This document shows positions 8,256 to 15,212 of a stretch of DNA of 30,261 nucleotides, in pieces (positions within the stretch are counted from its first letter, which is position 1; each line of letters begins with the position of its first letter). The notes under the pieces are model-generated. The model did no database searches and was not told the origin of the DNA. It worked only from the letters and a program-made list of their open reading frames with translations. This DNA is from CBDUBH01 sp965365345 (GTDB lineage: Bacteria > Bacteroidota > Ignavibacteria > Ignavibacteriales > SURF-24), in NCBI GenBank assembly GCA_965365345.1, contig CBDUBH010000041.1, positions 1 through 30,261 on the forward strand, read 5' to 3'. Made by a program: the position numbers and the translations under genes.

Positions 8256-9437
8256 ATGAAGATTTTAATTGCGGATAAGTTCCCCGAACAATATCTGCCA
8301 AAATTTGAGGAATTGGGTTTAGAGGTTTTTTATAAACCAAAATTAGGCGAAGATGAAATTGCCGATCATATTCAAGATATCGATATTTTAGTTGTACGCT
8401 CTACAAAAGTAAATGAAAAAACAATTAAAGCCGGGAATGAACTCGACTTAATTATCCGTGCAGGTGCAGGAGTAAATAATATTAATATCGCCGCAGCTAA
8501 TGAGAAAGGTGTTTACGTTGCAAACTGCCCAGGTAAAAACTCAATAGCCGTTGCTGAATTAGTAATTGGGTTGATGATTGCTCTTGATAGAAGAATTGCG
8601 CATAACGTGATGGATTTTAAATCAGGTAAATGGAACAAAGCAGAATATTCTAAAGCTGAAGGATTGCACGGAAAAACAATGGCAATCGTAGGCGTTGGAA
8701 ATATCGGAAAAGAAGTTGCAAAAATTGCTTTAGCAATGGGAATGAATGTTTACGGAAAAGATATTTCAAGAATTGAAGGCGTTGCAATAAAGGATTTTTC
8801 CGAAATGGATAAAATTCTTCCAATCGCCGATGTAATTACAATCCATCTTCCGCTCACAAGTGAAACAAAACATCTTTTTGATGATAAAATGTTCGAATAT
8901 GTAAAACCCGGTGCAATTTTCATTAATGCATCACGTGCCGAAATTGTTGATGAAGAAGCATTGATAAGAGCAATCAAAACTAAAAATCTTAAAGTAGGTT
9001 TGGATGTTTTCAAAAATGAGCCGGAAGGAAAAGATGGAAATGTTTCCTCTCCGCTTCAACAAGTTGATAATGTTTATGTTACTCATCACATTGGTGCATC
9101 AACTGAACAAGCGCAAAATGCAATTGCTGAAGAAACCGTAAAAATAATCAGGGATTTTATTAATAGCGGAGTTATTGCCCACTGGGTAAATAAATCCAAA
9201 CCGACTTCTCACTATCAATTGGTAGTAAAACATTACGATAAACCGGGAGTTCTACTTTCAGTTTTCAATGTTTTAAGCGAAGGTGAAATTAATATTGAAG
9301 AAGTTGAGAACGTAATTTTTGAAGGCGGAATTGCTGCAAGTTGCACTATGAGATTGAACAAACCCGCAACTCAGGAAATGCTGGCAAAATTCAGAGAAAA
9401 TCCAAACATTTTGAATGTTTCTCACGTTGAAATATAG
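8256..9437 (+). CDS. serA: D-3-phosphoglycerate dehydrogenase with C-terminal ACT domain
   Basis: A 393-residue NAD-dependent dehydrogenase for 3-phosphoglycerate, the first step of serine synthesis. The substrate-binding part flanks a Rossmann fold with GVGNIG at 146-151. The catalytic triad of the D-2-hydroxyacid dehydrogenase family is in place: Arg227 (NASRAEI), Glu255 (NEPEG) and His278 (HHIGAST). Residues from about 320 to the end form a short ACT domain, a likely serine sensor for feedback inhibition. GGAG precedes the ATG. It is last in the rightward unit, 23 bases after hutU, and followed by a strong terminator. The short form without the extra intervening domain is common in this group of bacteria. 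Confidence 0.92.
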   Translation: MKILIADKFPEQYLPKFEELGLEVFYKPKLGEDEIADHIQDIDILVVRSTKVNEKTIKAGNELDLIIRAGAGVNNINIAAANEKGVYVANCPGKNSIAVAELVIGLMIALDRRIAHNVMDFKSGKWNKAEYSKAEGLHGKTMAIVGVGNIGKEVAKIALAMGMNVYGKDISRIEGVAIKDFSEMDKILPIADVITIHLPLTSETKHLFDDKMFEYVKPGAIFINASRAEIVDEEALIRAIKTKNLKVGLDVFKNEPEGKDGNVSSPLQQVDNVYVTHHIGASTEQAQNAIAEETVKIIRDFINSGVIAHWVNKSKPTSHYQLVVKHYDKPGVLLSVFNVLSEGEINIEEVENVIFEGGIAASCTMRLNKPATQEMLAKFRENPNILNVSHVEI

Positions 9438-9471
9438 TATTTATACCTGGTTTAATTTTTTCATTTAAAAC

Positions 9472-9501
9472 AAAAGAGTTCGCAAAATTGCGAACTCTTT
9501 T
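9472..9501. terminator. Bidirectional intrinsic terminator between convergent genes
   Basis: A 14-bp perfect inverted repeat, AAAAGAGTTCGCAA and its reverse complement, with two bases between the arms. The flanking A and T runs make it work as a terminator in both directions: for serA rightwards and for the convergent MqnA-like gene leftwards (whose stop is at 9528). Confidence 0.85.
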
Positions 9502-9527
9502 CATTTATAGAAGATCATTCTTTAAGA

Positions 9528-10289
9528 TCATTCCACAAAAATAACATCAAAAATCTGATCGGTTATTCCATGAAAATACGGAAGTTGTAAAAGTTCTTTT
9601 AAAGCATCTGCTTCAACATCAGAAACTTCATAAGAAACAGATCCGAAATTTTCCAGAATGAAATTTTCCGCATCAAGATCCAATTTTAATTCCGATAATA
9701 CTTCTGAAAGTTTCATTTCAATATTAAGATCCAAATCCCCTGTAACTTTATGAAACTCTTTCAGCTTTTCCAGATTTTCAGAGACCAGAACGAAACTTAC
9801 GTAAGGCAAAAACAGCAAAGAGGAAATTTCATCTGCAAAAGATAATCCTTTTACAAAATTTCCGTTTTGAAAATTTTTATCACCGGCAAGAAGATAATTT
9901 TTATTATTGATCTCAAAATTACCGGCTTCCAAATTAATTTGAATGTCTGTTGCGTATTTTTCTTTAAATAAAATTTTACTCAAAATCACTTCATTACTTG
10001 AAATATTTCCGGTAAAAAATATTTCTTTAAAATCAGTCTGGTTAGGAATAAAATAAAAATATGAATTTGAAAGATCCTGATCGAAGGAGATCGCAATTTT
10101 TTTTGAAACAAAAAATTTATTGTGTTTAATTAAATCACAGGAAGGAATTAATGCCAGATCATAATTTTTGTTAATTAATTCATTTGAGCAAAGTGCGGAT
10201 TCTTTAAAATCAATTTTTATATTTTGAATTTCTTTTAATGAATTGGCAAAAAATTTTGCAAAGATATTATCGGGGAAAATAATTTTCAT
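9528..10289 (-). CDS. Divergent MqnA-like / periplasmic-binding-fold protein
   Basis: A 253-residue protein without signal peptide. Several segments line up with what I recall of MqnA (chorismate dehydratase, first step of the futalosine route to menaquinone): DLALIPS at 44-50, SSNEVILSKILFKEKY at 97-112 (compare the Ser-rich loop and helix), LLAGDKNF at 133-140, and FLPYVSFVLVS at 160-170 (compare TGLPFVFA). Overall identity looks low and some conserved positions differ, so it may be a paralogue with another ligand. It sits alone between two terminators (9472-9501 and 10297-10327), convergent with serA. The homology claim is from pattern memory and is moderate at best. Confidence 0.6.
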   Translation of the reverse strand: MKIIFPDNIFAKFFANSLKEIQNIKIDFKESALCSNELINKNYDLALIPSCDLIKHNKFFVSKKIAISFDQDLSNSYFYFIPNQTDFKEIFFTGNISSNEVILSKILFKEKYATDIQINLEAGNFEINNKNYLLAGDKNFQNGNFVKGLSFADEISSLLFLPYVSFVLVSENLEKLKEFHKVTGDLDLNIEMKLSEVLSELKLDLDAENFILENFGSVSYEVSDVEADALKELLQLPYFHGITDQIFDVIFVE

Positions 10290-10296
10290 AAATAGT

Positions 10297-10327
10297 AAAA
10301 AAAATGCCGCCGGGAAACGGCGGCATT
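10297..10327 (-). terminator. Strong intrinsic terminator of the rpsP-rplS cluster
   Basis: A 10-bp perfect GC-rich stem, AATGCCGCCG (10303-10312) with its reverse complement (10318-10327), and a 5-base loop. Read leftwards it is followed by eight T residues (A-run 10297-10304). It begins 7 bases after the rplS stop codon. It also lies just upstream of the MqnA-like gene start at 10289, so that gene needs its own promoter or read-through. Confidence 0.92.
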
Positions 10328-10334
10328 AAAATTT

Positions 10335-10691
10335 TTAAGCGTTTTCTTTAGCTTTTTTTGTTTTAATTCTAGCTGCTTTACCAGAAAGGTTTCTTAAGTA
10401 AAACAATTTTGCTCTTCTAACATCACCTAATTTAAGCACTTCAATTTTAGCAATTTTCGGTGAGTTAATAGGAAATATTCTTTCAACACCCACACCGCTC
10501 GAAATTTTGCGAACAGTGAATGTTCTGTTGTTACCGTTGCCTCTAATGCTAATAACATCACCTTCAAAAGCCTGAATTCTTTCTTTATCACCTTCAATAA
10601 CTCTTACATGCACGCGAATGTGATCACCGGGATTAAAAACCGGAAGGTCTGTTTTAGTTTGATTAGCAACAAATTCTTGTATTTTGTCCAT
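10335..10691 (-). CDS. rplS: 50S ribosomal protein L19
   Basis: A 118-residue basic ribosomal protein at the interface of the two subunits. The family's core is clear: PVFNPGDHIRVHVRVIEGDKERIQ near residues 17-40, FEGDVISIRG, FTVRKISSGVGVERIFP and RRAKLFYLRNLSGKAARIK. The start follows the trmD stop by 3 bases, with GGAG inside the end of trmD, so translation is probably coupled. It is the last gene of the ffh/rpsP cluster. Confidence 0.97.
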   Translation of the reverse strand: MDKIQEFVANQTKTDLPVFNPGDHIRVHVRVIEGDKERIQAFEGDVISIRGNGNNRTFTVRKISSGVGVERIFPINSPKIAKIEVLKLGDVRRAKLFYLRNLSGKAARIKTKKAKENA

Positions 10692-10694
10692 ATC

Positions 10695-11375
10695 CTACTC
10701 CAAACTATTTATTTTTTTCCATTTTTCTGTTAAAATCTTGGATTGTTCTTTTTTCCATTTTTCAATTTTTTGAAAGTTACCGGAAAGCAAAACATCCGGA
10801 ACTTTAAATCCTTTATATTCAGCGGGACGAGTATAATATGGCGGTTCAACAACTTCACCATCTTGAAATGAATCATTTAAGGCTGATTCACTATCTCCTA
10901 AAACCCCGGGAATTAGTCTAATTATAGAATCAATAACCATAAGTGCCGGTAATTCTCCGCCTGTAAGAACAAAATTTCCAATAGAAATTTCATCAGTAAC
11001 AAAAGCTTCTCTTACCCTATCATCAATTCCTTTATAATGACCGGCAATTACAATTATATTTTCTGCAAGTGAAAGTCTGTTTGCATCCTGCTGTTCAAAA
11101 ATTTTTCCTTTAGGACACATTAAGATTATATTTTGATAATCTCTTTCACTTTTAAGTTTTTCAATACATTCAAAGAACGGTTCAGGTTTAAGCAACATTC
11201 CGGCACCACCACCGAAAGGCTTATCATCAATCATTTTATGTTTATCATAGGCATAATCTCTTAAATTATGCACTTTAATTTTAACCAAATCTTTATTGCA
11301 TGCTCTTTTAATAATACTTTCATTCAAAGGGCTATGCAAAAGATCGGGCACTGCCGAAATTATATCAATCCTCAT
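10695..11375 (-). CDS. trmD: tRNA (guanine-37-N1)-methyltransferase
   Basis: A 226-residue SPOUT-class enzyme that methylates G37 next to the anticodon using S-adenosylmethionine, preventing frameshifts. Family motifs present: MRIDIIS at the N-terminus, DDKPFGGGAGMLLKPEP, MCPKGKIFEQ, AGHYKGIDDRV, and the knot sequence IGNFVLTGGELPALMVID, then EPPYYTRP. I start at the Met of MRIDI, which matches the family's N-terminus; this overlaps the end of rimM by 11 bases. An upstream in-frame ATG at 11393 would add six residues not seen in the family. Confidence 0.95.
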   Translation of the reverse strand: MRIDIISAVPDLLHSPLNESIIKRACNKDLVKIKVHNLRDYAYDKHKMIDDKPFGGGAGMLLKPEPFFECIEKLKSERDYQNIILMCPKGKIFEQQDANRLSLAENIIVIAGHYKGIDDRVREAFVTDEISIGNFVLTGGELPALMVIDSIIRLIPGVLGDSESALNDSFQDGEVVEPPYYTRPAEYKGFKVPDVLLSGNFQKIEKWKKEQSKILTEKWKKINSLE

Positions 11376-11883
11376 CACTTGTAAACAGATCATCCATTGG
11401 CTTTAGAACCAATTCTTTTTTATTTGGATCAAAACTATCTATAAAATCGCGCACTGCGGGAATTAGAATTTCTTCTCCTGTGCGATTTTTAATTATATAC
11501 ACATCATTTGCCGGCAGCTGCAATACATCTTCAATTACGCCGATTTCTTTGAAATTTTGAATAACAATGCTTCCGATAAGATCATGAATATAAAATGTAT
11601 CTTCCGGAAGCTTATACAAATTTTCCTGATTAATATAGACTTTTTTTCCGATCAAAAATTCTATTTCTTTATCGGAATCGAAATTTTTAAATTTAAAAAT
11701 GAAATAATTGTTGAATTCTTTTACCTTTTCGATAACGAATTCTTTTTTATTTCCAAAAATATCAATATAGACTTTTTTCAGGTCAAAAAATCTTTCTGAA
11801 TGATCCGAATAAGATATAACGGAAAAAAAACCTTCATTTTCATGAACAGCTTTTATTTCGGCTATTAAGTAATAATCATTCAA
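11365..11883 (-). CDS. rimM: 16S rRNA processing protein RimM
   Basis: A 172-residue protein for maturation of the 30S head, where it binds S19. It has the two-domain layout of the family: an N-terminal beta-barrel beginning YYLIAEIKAVHENEG and a C-terminal PRC barrel from about residue 95, ending with the EILIPAVRDFI motif. The N-terminal domain is divergent (the usual HGIKG is replaced by HENEG). The start codon appears to be TTG at 11883: a TGA lies five codons upstream in frame and no ATG is in reach. The position between khpA and trmD supports the call. Confidence 0.88.
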   Translation of the reverse strand: MNDYYLIAEIKAVHENEGFFSVISYSDHSERFFDLKKVYIDIFGNKKEFVIEKVKEFNNYFIFKFKNFDSDKEIEFLIGKKVYINQENLYKLPEDTFYIHDLIGSIVIQNFKEIGVIEDVLQLPANDVYIIKNRTGEEILIPAVRDFIDSFDPNKKELVLKPMDDLFTSDED

Positions 11884-11899
11884 ATCGGCTAATCTTCAA

Positions 11900-12133
11900 T
11901 TAGTCTAATATTTCAAGTATAGCTCTTTTTCCTTCTTTTGCAGCAACTGCAGTAAGTAAAGTTCTCATTGCCTGCGCAGTTTTACCTTGTTTCCCAATTA
12001 CTTTTCCAACATCTTCGGGGTTAACTTTAAGAGTAAAAACTACTTTTTTCTCATCCGGTGTCTGTTCTTCAATTGTTACACCACTAGGGTTGTCAACCAA
12101 ATGTTTCGCAATAAATTCAATAAATTCTTTCAT
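11900..12133 (-). CDS. khpA: KH-domain RNA-binding protein KhpA
   Basis: A 77-residue single KH domain. The RNA-binding GxxG loop is visible as VIGKQGKT (45-52), with G47-K-Q-G50. Family members bind RNA, often as a pair with KhpB, and in some bacteria affect cell division and elongation. I start at the ATG at 12133, which is preceded by GAGGG at 12141-12145 and matches the family's length; the open frame extends to 12190 but the extra residues do not belong to the family. Its place between rpsP and rimM is the usual one. Confidence 0.93.
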   Translation of the reverse strand: MKEFIEFIAKHLVDNPSGVTIEEQTPDEKKVVFTLKVNPEDVGKVIGKQGKTAQAMRTLLTAVAAKEGKRAILEILD

Positions 12134-12290
12134 ACAATAACCCTCTAATAAGTTAGTAAATAGTACACGTTTGAAAACTCTAATCTGCAATTTGGAAGCA
12201 GTACTTCTTTACTTCCGGAAATATTATTTCAGGCTTTAATAACAAAGAGCTGTTTTAAATTTATAATTTTACTTAACTAAAAAAAGATAA
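12134..12290. other. 157-base gap between rpsP and khpA
   Basis: This is unusually long for a ribosomal protein cluster. On the minus strand it starts with a T-rich stretch (TCTTTTTTTAG) right after the rpsP stop and has a weak 5-bp GGAAG/CTTCC inverted repeat in the middle. I see no gene and no strong terminator. It may carry an internal promoter or processing site. Confidence 0.4.
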
Positions 12291-12713
12291 TTATTCTTGA
12301 GCAGCTTCCGGCTGATCGGCTGATTTTTCCTCTTCAGTTTTTGCCGCAGCTTTAGGAGCCGGTTTCTCTTTTGCTTTTTTAGCTAATTTTTCTTCGTTCA
12401 AACGATTCCATTCAGAAAGTTTTGTATTAACTTCATCTTCTGAAAGTCCTTGATTTAACAAGTCTTTTTTCATAAGAACGCCTTTTTTGCTTAATAAGCT
12501 TCTTACAGTATCAGTCGGTTGTGCGCCTTTTCTTAACCAATCAAGTGCTTTATCAACATCAACTTCAATTGTTGCCGGATCGGTTTTAGGATTATACATT
12601 CCGATCGCATCTAAAAATTTACCGTCTCTTGGCGCACGGGAGTTTGCAGCCACAATTTTATAGATGGGCTGTTTTTTCTTTCCCATTCTTCTTAATCTTA
12701 GCTTAACTGCCAA
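12291..12713 (-). CDS. rpsP: 30S ribosomal protein S16 with charged C-terminal tail
   Basis: A 140-residue protein; the core S16 fold is residues 1-85 (AVKLRLRRMGKKKQPIYKIV, GKFLDAIGMYNPKTDP, DWLRKGAQPTDTVRSLL). The last 55 residues are an extra tail, ending in a low-complexity Ala/Lys/Glu/Pro segment. Such extensions are common in Bacteroidota and relatives, whereas many other bacteria have 80-90 residues. The start codon is TTG, since the family begins MAVK at this point and no ATG is near; a strong GGAGG at 12724-12728 compensates. Confidence 0.96.
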   Translation of the reverse strand: MAVKLRLRRMGKKKQPIYKIVAANSRAPRDGKFLDAIGMYNPKTDPATIEVDVDKALDWLRKGAQPTDTVRSLLSKKGVLMKKDLLNQGLSEDEVNTKLSEWNRLNEEKLAKKAKEKPAPKAAAKTEEEKSADQPEAAQE

Positions 12714-12721
12714 AGTTTTTA

Positions 12722-12728
12722 TTCCTCC
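12722..12728 (-). promoter_or_regulatory. Strong ribosome binding site before the TTG start of rpsP
   Basis: GGAGGAA on the minus strand, 8 bases before the TTG codon at 12713. It supports TTG initiation; most genes around have weaker sites. Confidence 0.75.
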
Positions 12729-12750
12729 GATTATAATATATATTAATAAT

Positions 12751-14085
12751 TTAAAATTTCATCTTCAAATTTTTAAAGTTAAACGCGGGATTTTTCTTTC
12801 CCATTGTGTTTAACATTTTGATCATCTTACTCATTTCGTTAAACTGTTTTATCAGTCTGTTAACGTCTTGAATGCTTGTTCCGCTTCCTTTGGAAATTCT
12901 TTTTCTTCTGTTTCCATTCAGTATTTTCGGATCTTTTCTTTCCGAAGGAGTCATTGATTGAATTATGGCTTCAACTTTTACGAGTTCCCTATCGTCAATA
13001 TCCGCATTTTTTATTGCAGAGCTCATTCCGGGAATCATTCCCATAATTGATTTAAGCGAACCCATTTTCTTAATCATTTTAATTTGTTTAAGAAAATCTT
13101 CAAAGTCAAATTTATTGCTTCGGAGCTTTTGTTCTAATCTTTCAGCTTCTTTTTGATCGAATTGCTGTTGTGCTTTTTCAACCAAAGAAATTACATCGCC
13201 TTTTCCCAAAATTCTGGAAGCCATTCTATCCGGGTAAAAAATTTCGAGTGTATCTAATTTTTCGCCCAAGCTTACAAATTTTATAGGTTCATCAACAACT
13301 GCTCTTATTGAAAGAGCCGCTCCGCCTCTTGTATCACCATCAAGTTTTGTAAGAACAATTCCGCTGTAATCAACTTTTTCATGAAATGCTTTTGCGGAGT
13401 TTACCGCATCCTGCCCGGTCATTGAATCCACAACAAACAAAGTTTCAGTGGGATTCACCGTTTCTTTAATCTTTGCAACTTCAGCCATCATTTCTTCATC
13501 AACGTGAAGTCTTCCGGCCGTATCTATAATTATTGTATCAAGTCCGTCTTCTTTAGCTTTAGCAACAGCATCTTTGGCAATTTTTACTGCATCTTTATGA
13601 TCGGCAGAAAAAACAGGTACTTGAATTTGAGCACCTAAAGTTTTTAACTGATCAATTGCCGCAGGTCTGTAAACATCCGCTGCGACCAGCATCACTTTTC
13701 TTTTTTTCTTTTTTAAAGAAAGTGCTAATTTACCGCTGAAAGTAGTTTTTCCACTTCCCTGTAAACCTACAACCAAAATAATTGTTGCGCCGCTCGGATT
13801 CAAGTTCAATTCAGAGTGAGTATCACCCATTAGTACAGTTAATTCATCATATATAACTTTTGTTATTAACTGTCCGGGAGTAATCGAATTTAGAACTTCT
13901 GTACCAAGAGCTTTAACAGTAACATCATCTATAAATTTTTTTGCAACTTTATAATTTACATCCGCATCTAAAAGTACACGACGAATCTCTCTCAGGCTGT
14001 CGGAAATATTCTCTTCAGATAATTTTCCCTGACCGCTAAGCCGCTTTAAAGCCGTTTCTAATTTATTTGTTAAATCATCAAACAT
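12751..14085 (-). CDS. ffh: Signal recognition particle protein
   Basis: A 444-residue SRP54 GTPase that binds signal sequences and SRP RNA and brings ribosomes to the membrane through FtsY. Domains in order: N-terminal helical bundle (1-90), GTPase domain with the P-loop GLQGSGKTT (107-115), DVYRPAAIDQL (137-147), DTAGR (188-192) and TKLDGDTRGG (246-255), then a Met-rich M domain (about 325-435) with the RNA-binding segment NGNRRKRISKGSGTSIQDVNR. The length is normal. The ATG has no visible Shine-Dalgarno site. It heads the translation cluster, 37 bases before rpsP. Confidence 0.97.
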   Translation of the reverse strand: MFDDLTNKLETALKRLSGQGKLSEENISDSLREIRRVLLDADVNYKVAKKFIDDVTVKALGTEVLNSITPGQLITKVIYDELTVLMGDTHSELNLNPSGATIILVVGLQGSGKTTFSGKLALSLKKKKRKVMLVAADVYRPAAIDQLKTLGAQIQVPVFSADHKDAVKIAKDAVAKAKEDGLDTIIIDTAGRLHVDEEMMAEVAKIKETVNPTETLFVVDSMTGQDAVNSAKAFHEKVDYSGIVLTKLDGDTRGGAALSIRAVVDEPIKFVSLGEKLDTLEIFYPDRMASRILGKGDVISLVEKAQQQFDQKEAERLEQKLRSNKFDFEDFLKQIKMIKKMGSLKSIMGMIPGMSSAIKNADIDDRELVKVEAIIQSMTPSERKDPKILNGNRRKRISKGSGTSIQDVNRLIKQFNEMSKMIKMLNTMGKKNPAFNFKNLKMKF

Positions 14086-14168
14086 AATTCTGCAAAAAAT
14101 GACACTAAATTTAATAAATAATTATAATTTTTACAACTTCCTTAATTTGAGTATTATAATAATCAATT

Positions 14169-15065
14169 TCAGGAGCCTTTTAACGCATTTGCACCGCTAA
14201 CAATTTCCAGAATTTCTTTTGTAATTGAAGCTTGTCTTTCTTTATTGTATTTCAGCTTTAGCTGGCTAATCAATTCTTTTGCATTTTCTGTTGCCATTTC
14301 CATAGCTGTCATTCGTGCTCCCTGCTCCGCTGCGTAAGATTCAAGTAAGATCCGCCACAATTGAGTTTTCAAATATTTCGGGAGCAAACTATTAATTATT
14401 GTTATTTGATCCGGTTCATAAATATAATCAACGGCAGGAGCAGTTTTATCGTTTTTATCGGAAGCTTCTGTTGCTTTAAACTGAATCGGTAAAATTTGCT
14501 CGATCACCGTACGTTGTTGAATTATAGATTTAAACTCATTGTAAATAACAATAACTTTATCTACTTCACCTGATAAATATTTATTTTGAATTTCACTTAC
14601 GATCTTTGAAGATTCACTGAAATTAAAATAAGAAAAGAATCCGGGATATGAACCAGCAACCGGAATATTTCTTCTGTTAAAATAATCAGATGCTTTTTTT
14701 CCGATAGATAAAATTTGAATATTATTTCCGGCTAAATATTCTTTATATTCATTAGTGATTAACTCTTGAGTTTCCCTGAAAATATTCATATTGAAACTTC
14801 CGGCAAGTCCTCTATCTGAAGTTATGGCTATTATTAAAATATTTTTAGTTTCGCGATTTTCCAGCAACGGATTTTCAATATTTTTTTCAATCGATAAGAG
14901 TTGCTGTAAAACCTCGGAAATTTTTCTGTAATAAGGGCGTGCATTAATTATGTTTTCCTGGGCTCTGCGTAATTTTGCCGCAGCAACCATTTTCATGGCT
15001 TTTGTGATCTGCTGTGTATTTTTTACGCCGACAATTCTTCTTTTAATATCTCTTAATGTAGCCAT
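14169..15065 (-). CDS. atpG: ATP synthase F1 gamma subunit
   Basis: A 298-residue central-stalk subunit that turns inside the alpha-beta ring. Both conserved ends are clear: the N-terminal helix ATLRDIKRRIVGVKNTQQIT with KAMKMVAAAKLRRAQ, and the C-terminal helix AEQGARMTAMEMATENA followed by RQASITKEILEIVSGANAL. It is the last atp gene here and is separated from atpA by 147 bases containing a hairpin. The gene for its partner epsilon is not in the window. Confidence 0.96.
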   Translation of the reverse strand: MATLRDIKRRIVGVKNTQQITKAMKMVAAAKLRRAQENIINARPYYRKISEVLQQLLSIEKNIENPLLENRETKNILIIAITSDRGLAGSFNMNIFRETQELITNEYKEYLAGNNIQILSIGKKASDYFNRRNIPVAGSYPGFFSYFNFSESSKIVSEIQNKYLSGEVDKVIVIYNEFKSIIQQRTVIEQILPIQFKATEASDKNDKTAPAVDYIYEPDQITIINSLLPKYLKTQLWRILLESYAAEQGARMTAMEMATENAKELISQLKLKYNKERQASITKEILEIVSGANALKGS

Positions 15066-15150
15066 AAATATTATAATTTACTTTATTGAATAATATTAAG
15101 TTGTTATAAACAAGACAATTAGATCAAATTATTTAATAATTCTTAAAATA

Positions 15151-15179
15151 ATAAATCTTGCCGTTTAAGCAAGATTTAT
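15151..15179 (-). terminator. Hairpin between atpA and atpG
   Basis: An 11-bp perfect stem, ATAAATCTTGC (15151-15161) and its reverse complement (15169-15179), with a 7-base loop. Read leftwards it is followed by TATTTTAAG, a modest T-run. It lies about 33 bases after the atpA stop and could be a partial terminator or an RNA-stabilising stem. Confidence 0.6.
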
Positions 15180-15212
15180 AAAAAATTATTCCATCATAAA
15201 TAACGATAAATA

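Noticed and set aside
12134..12190. N-terminal extension of KhpA by 19 residues
   Set aside because: The ATG at 12133 has GAGGG 7 bases upstream and gives the normal family length; the extra residues do not resemble the family.
12291..12400. Frameshift or fusion at the end of rpsP
   Set aside because: The extra Ala/Lys/Glu-rich tail keeps the frame and is of a kind usual for S16 in this phylum.
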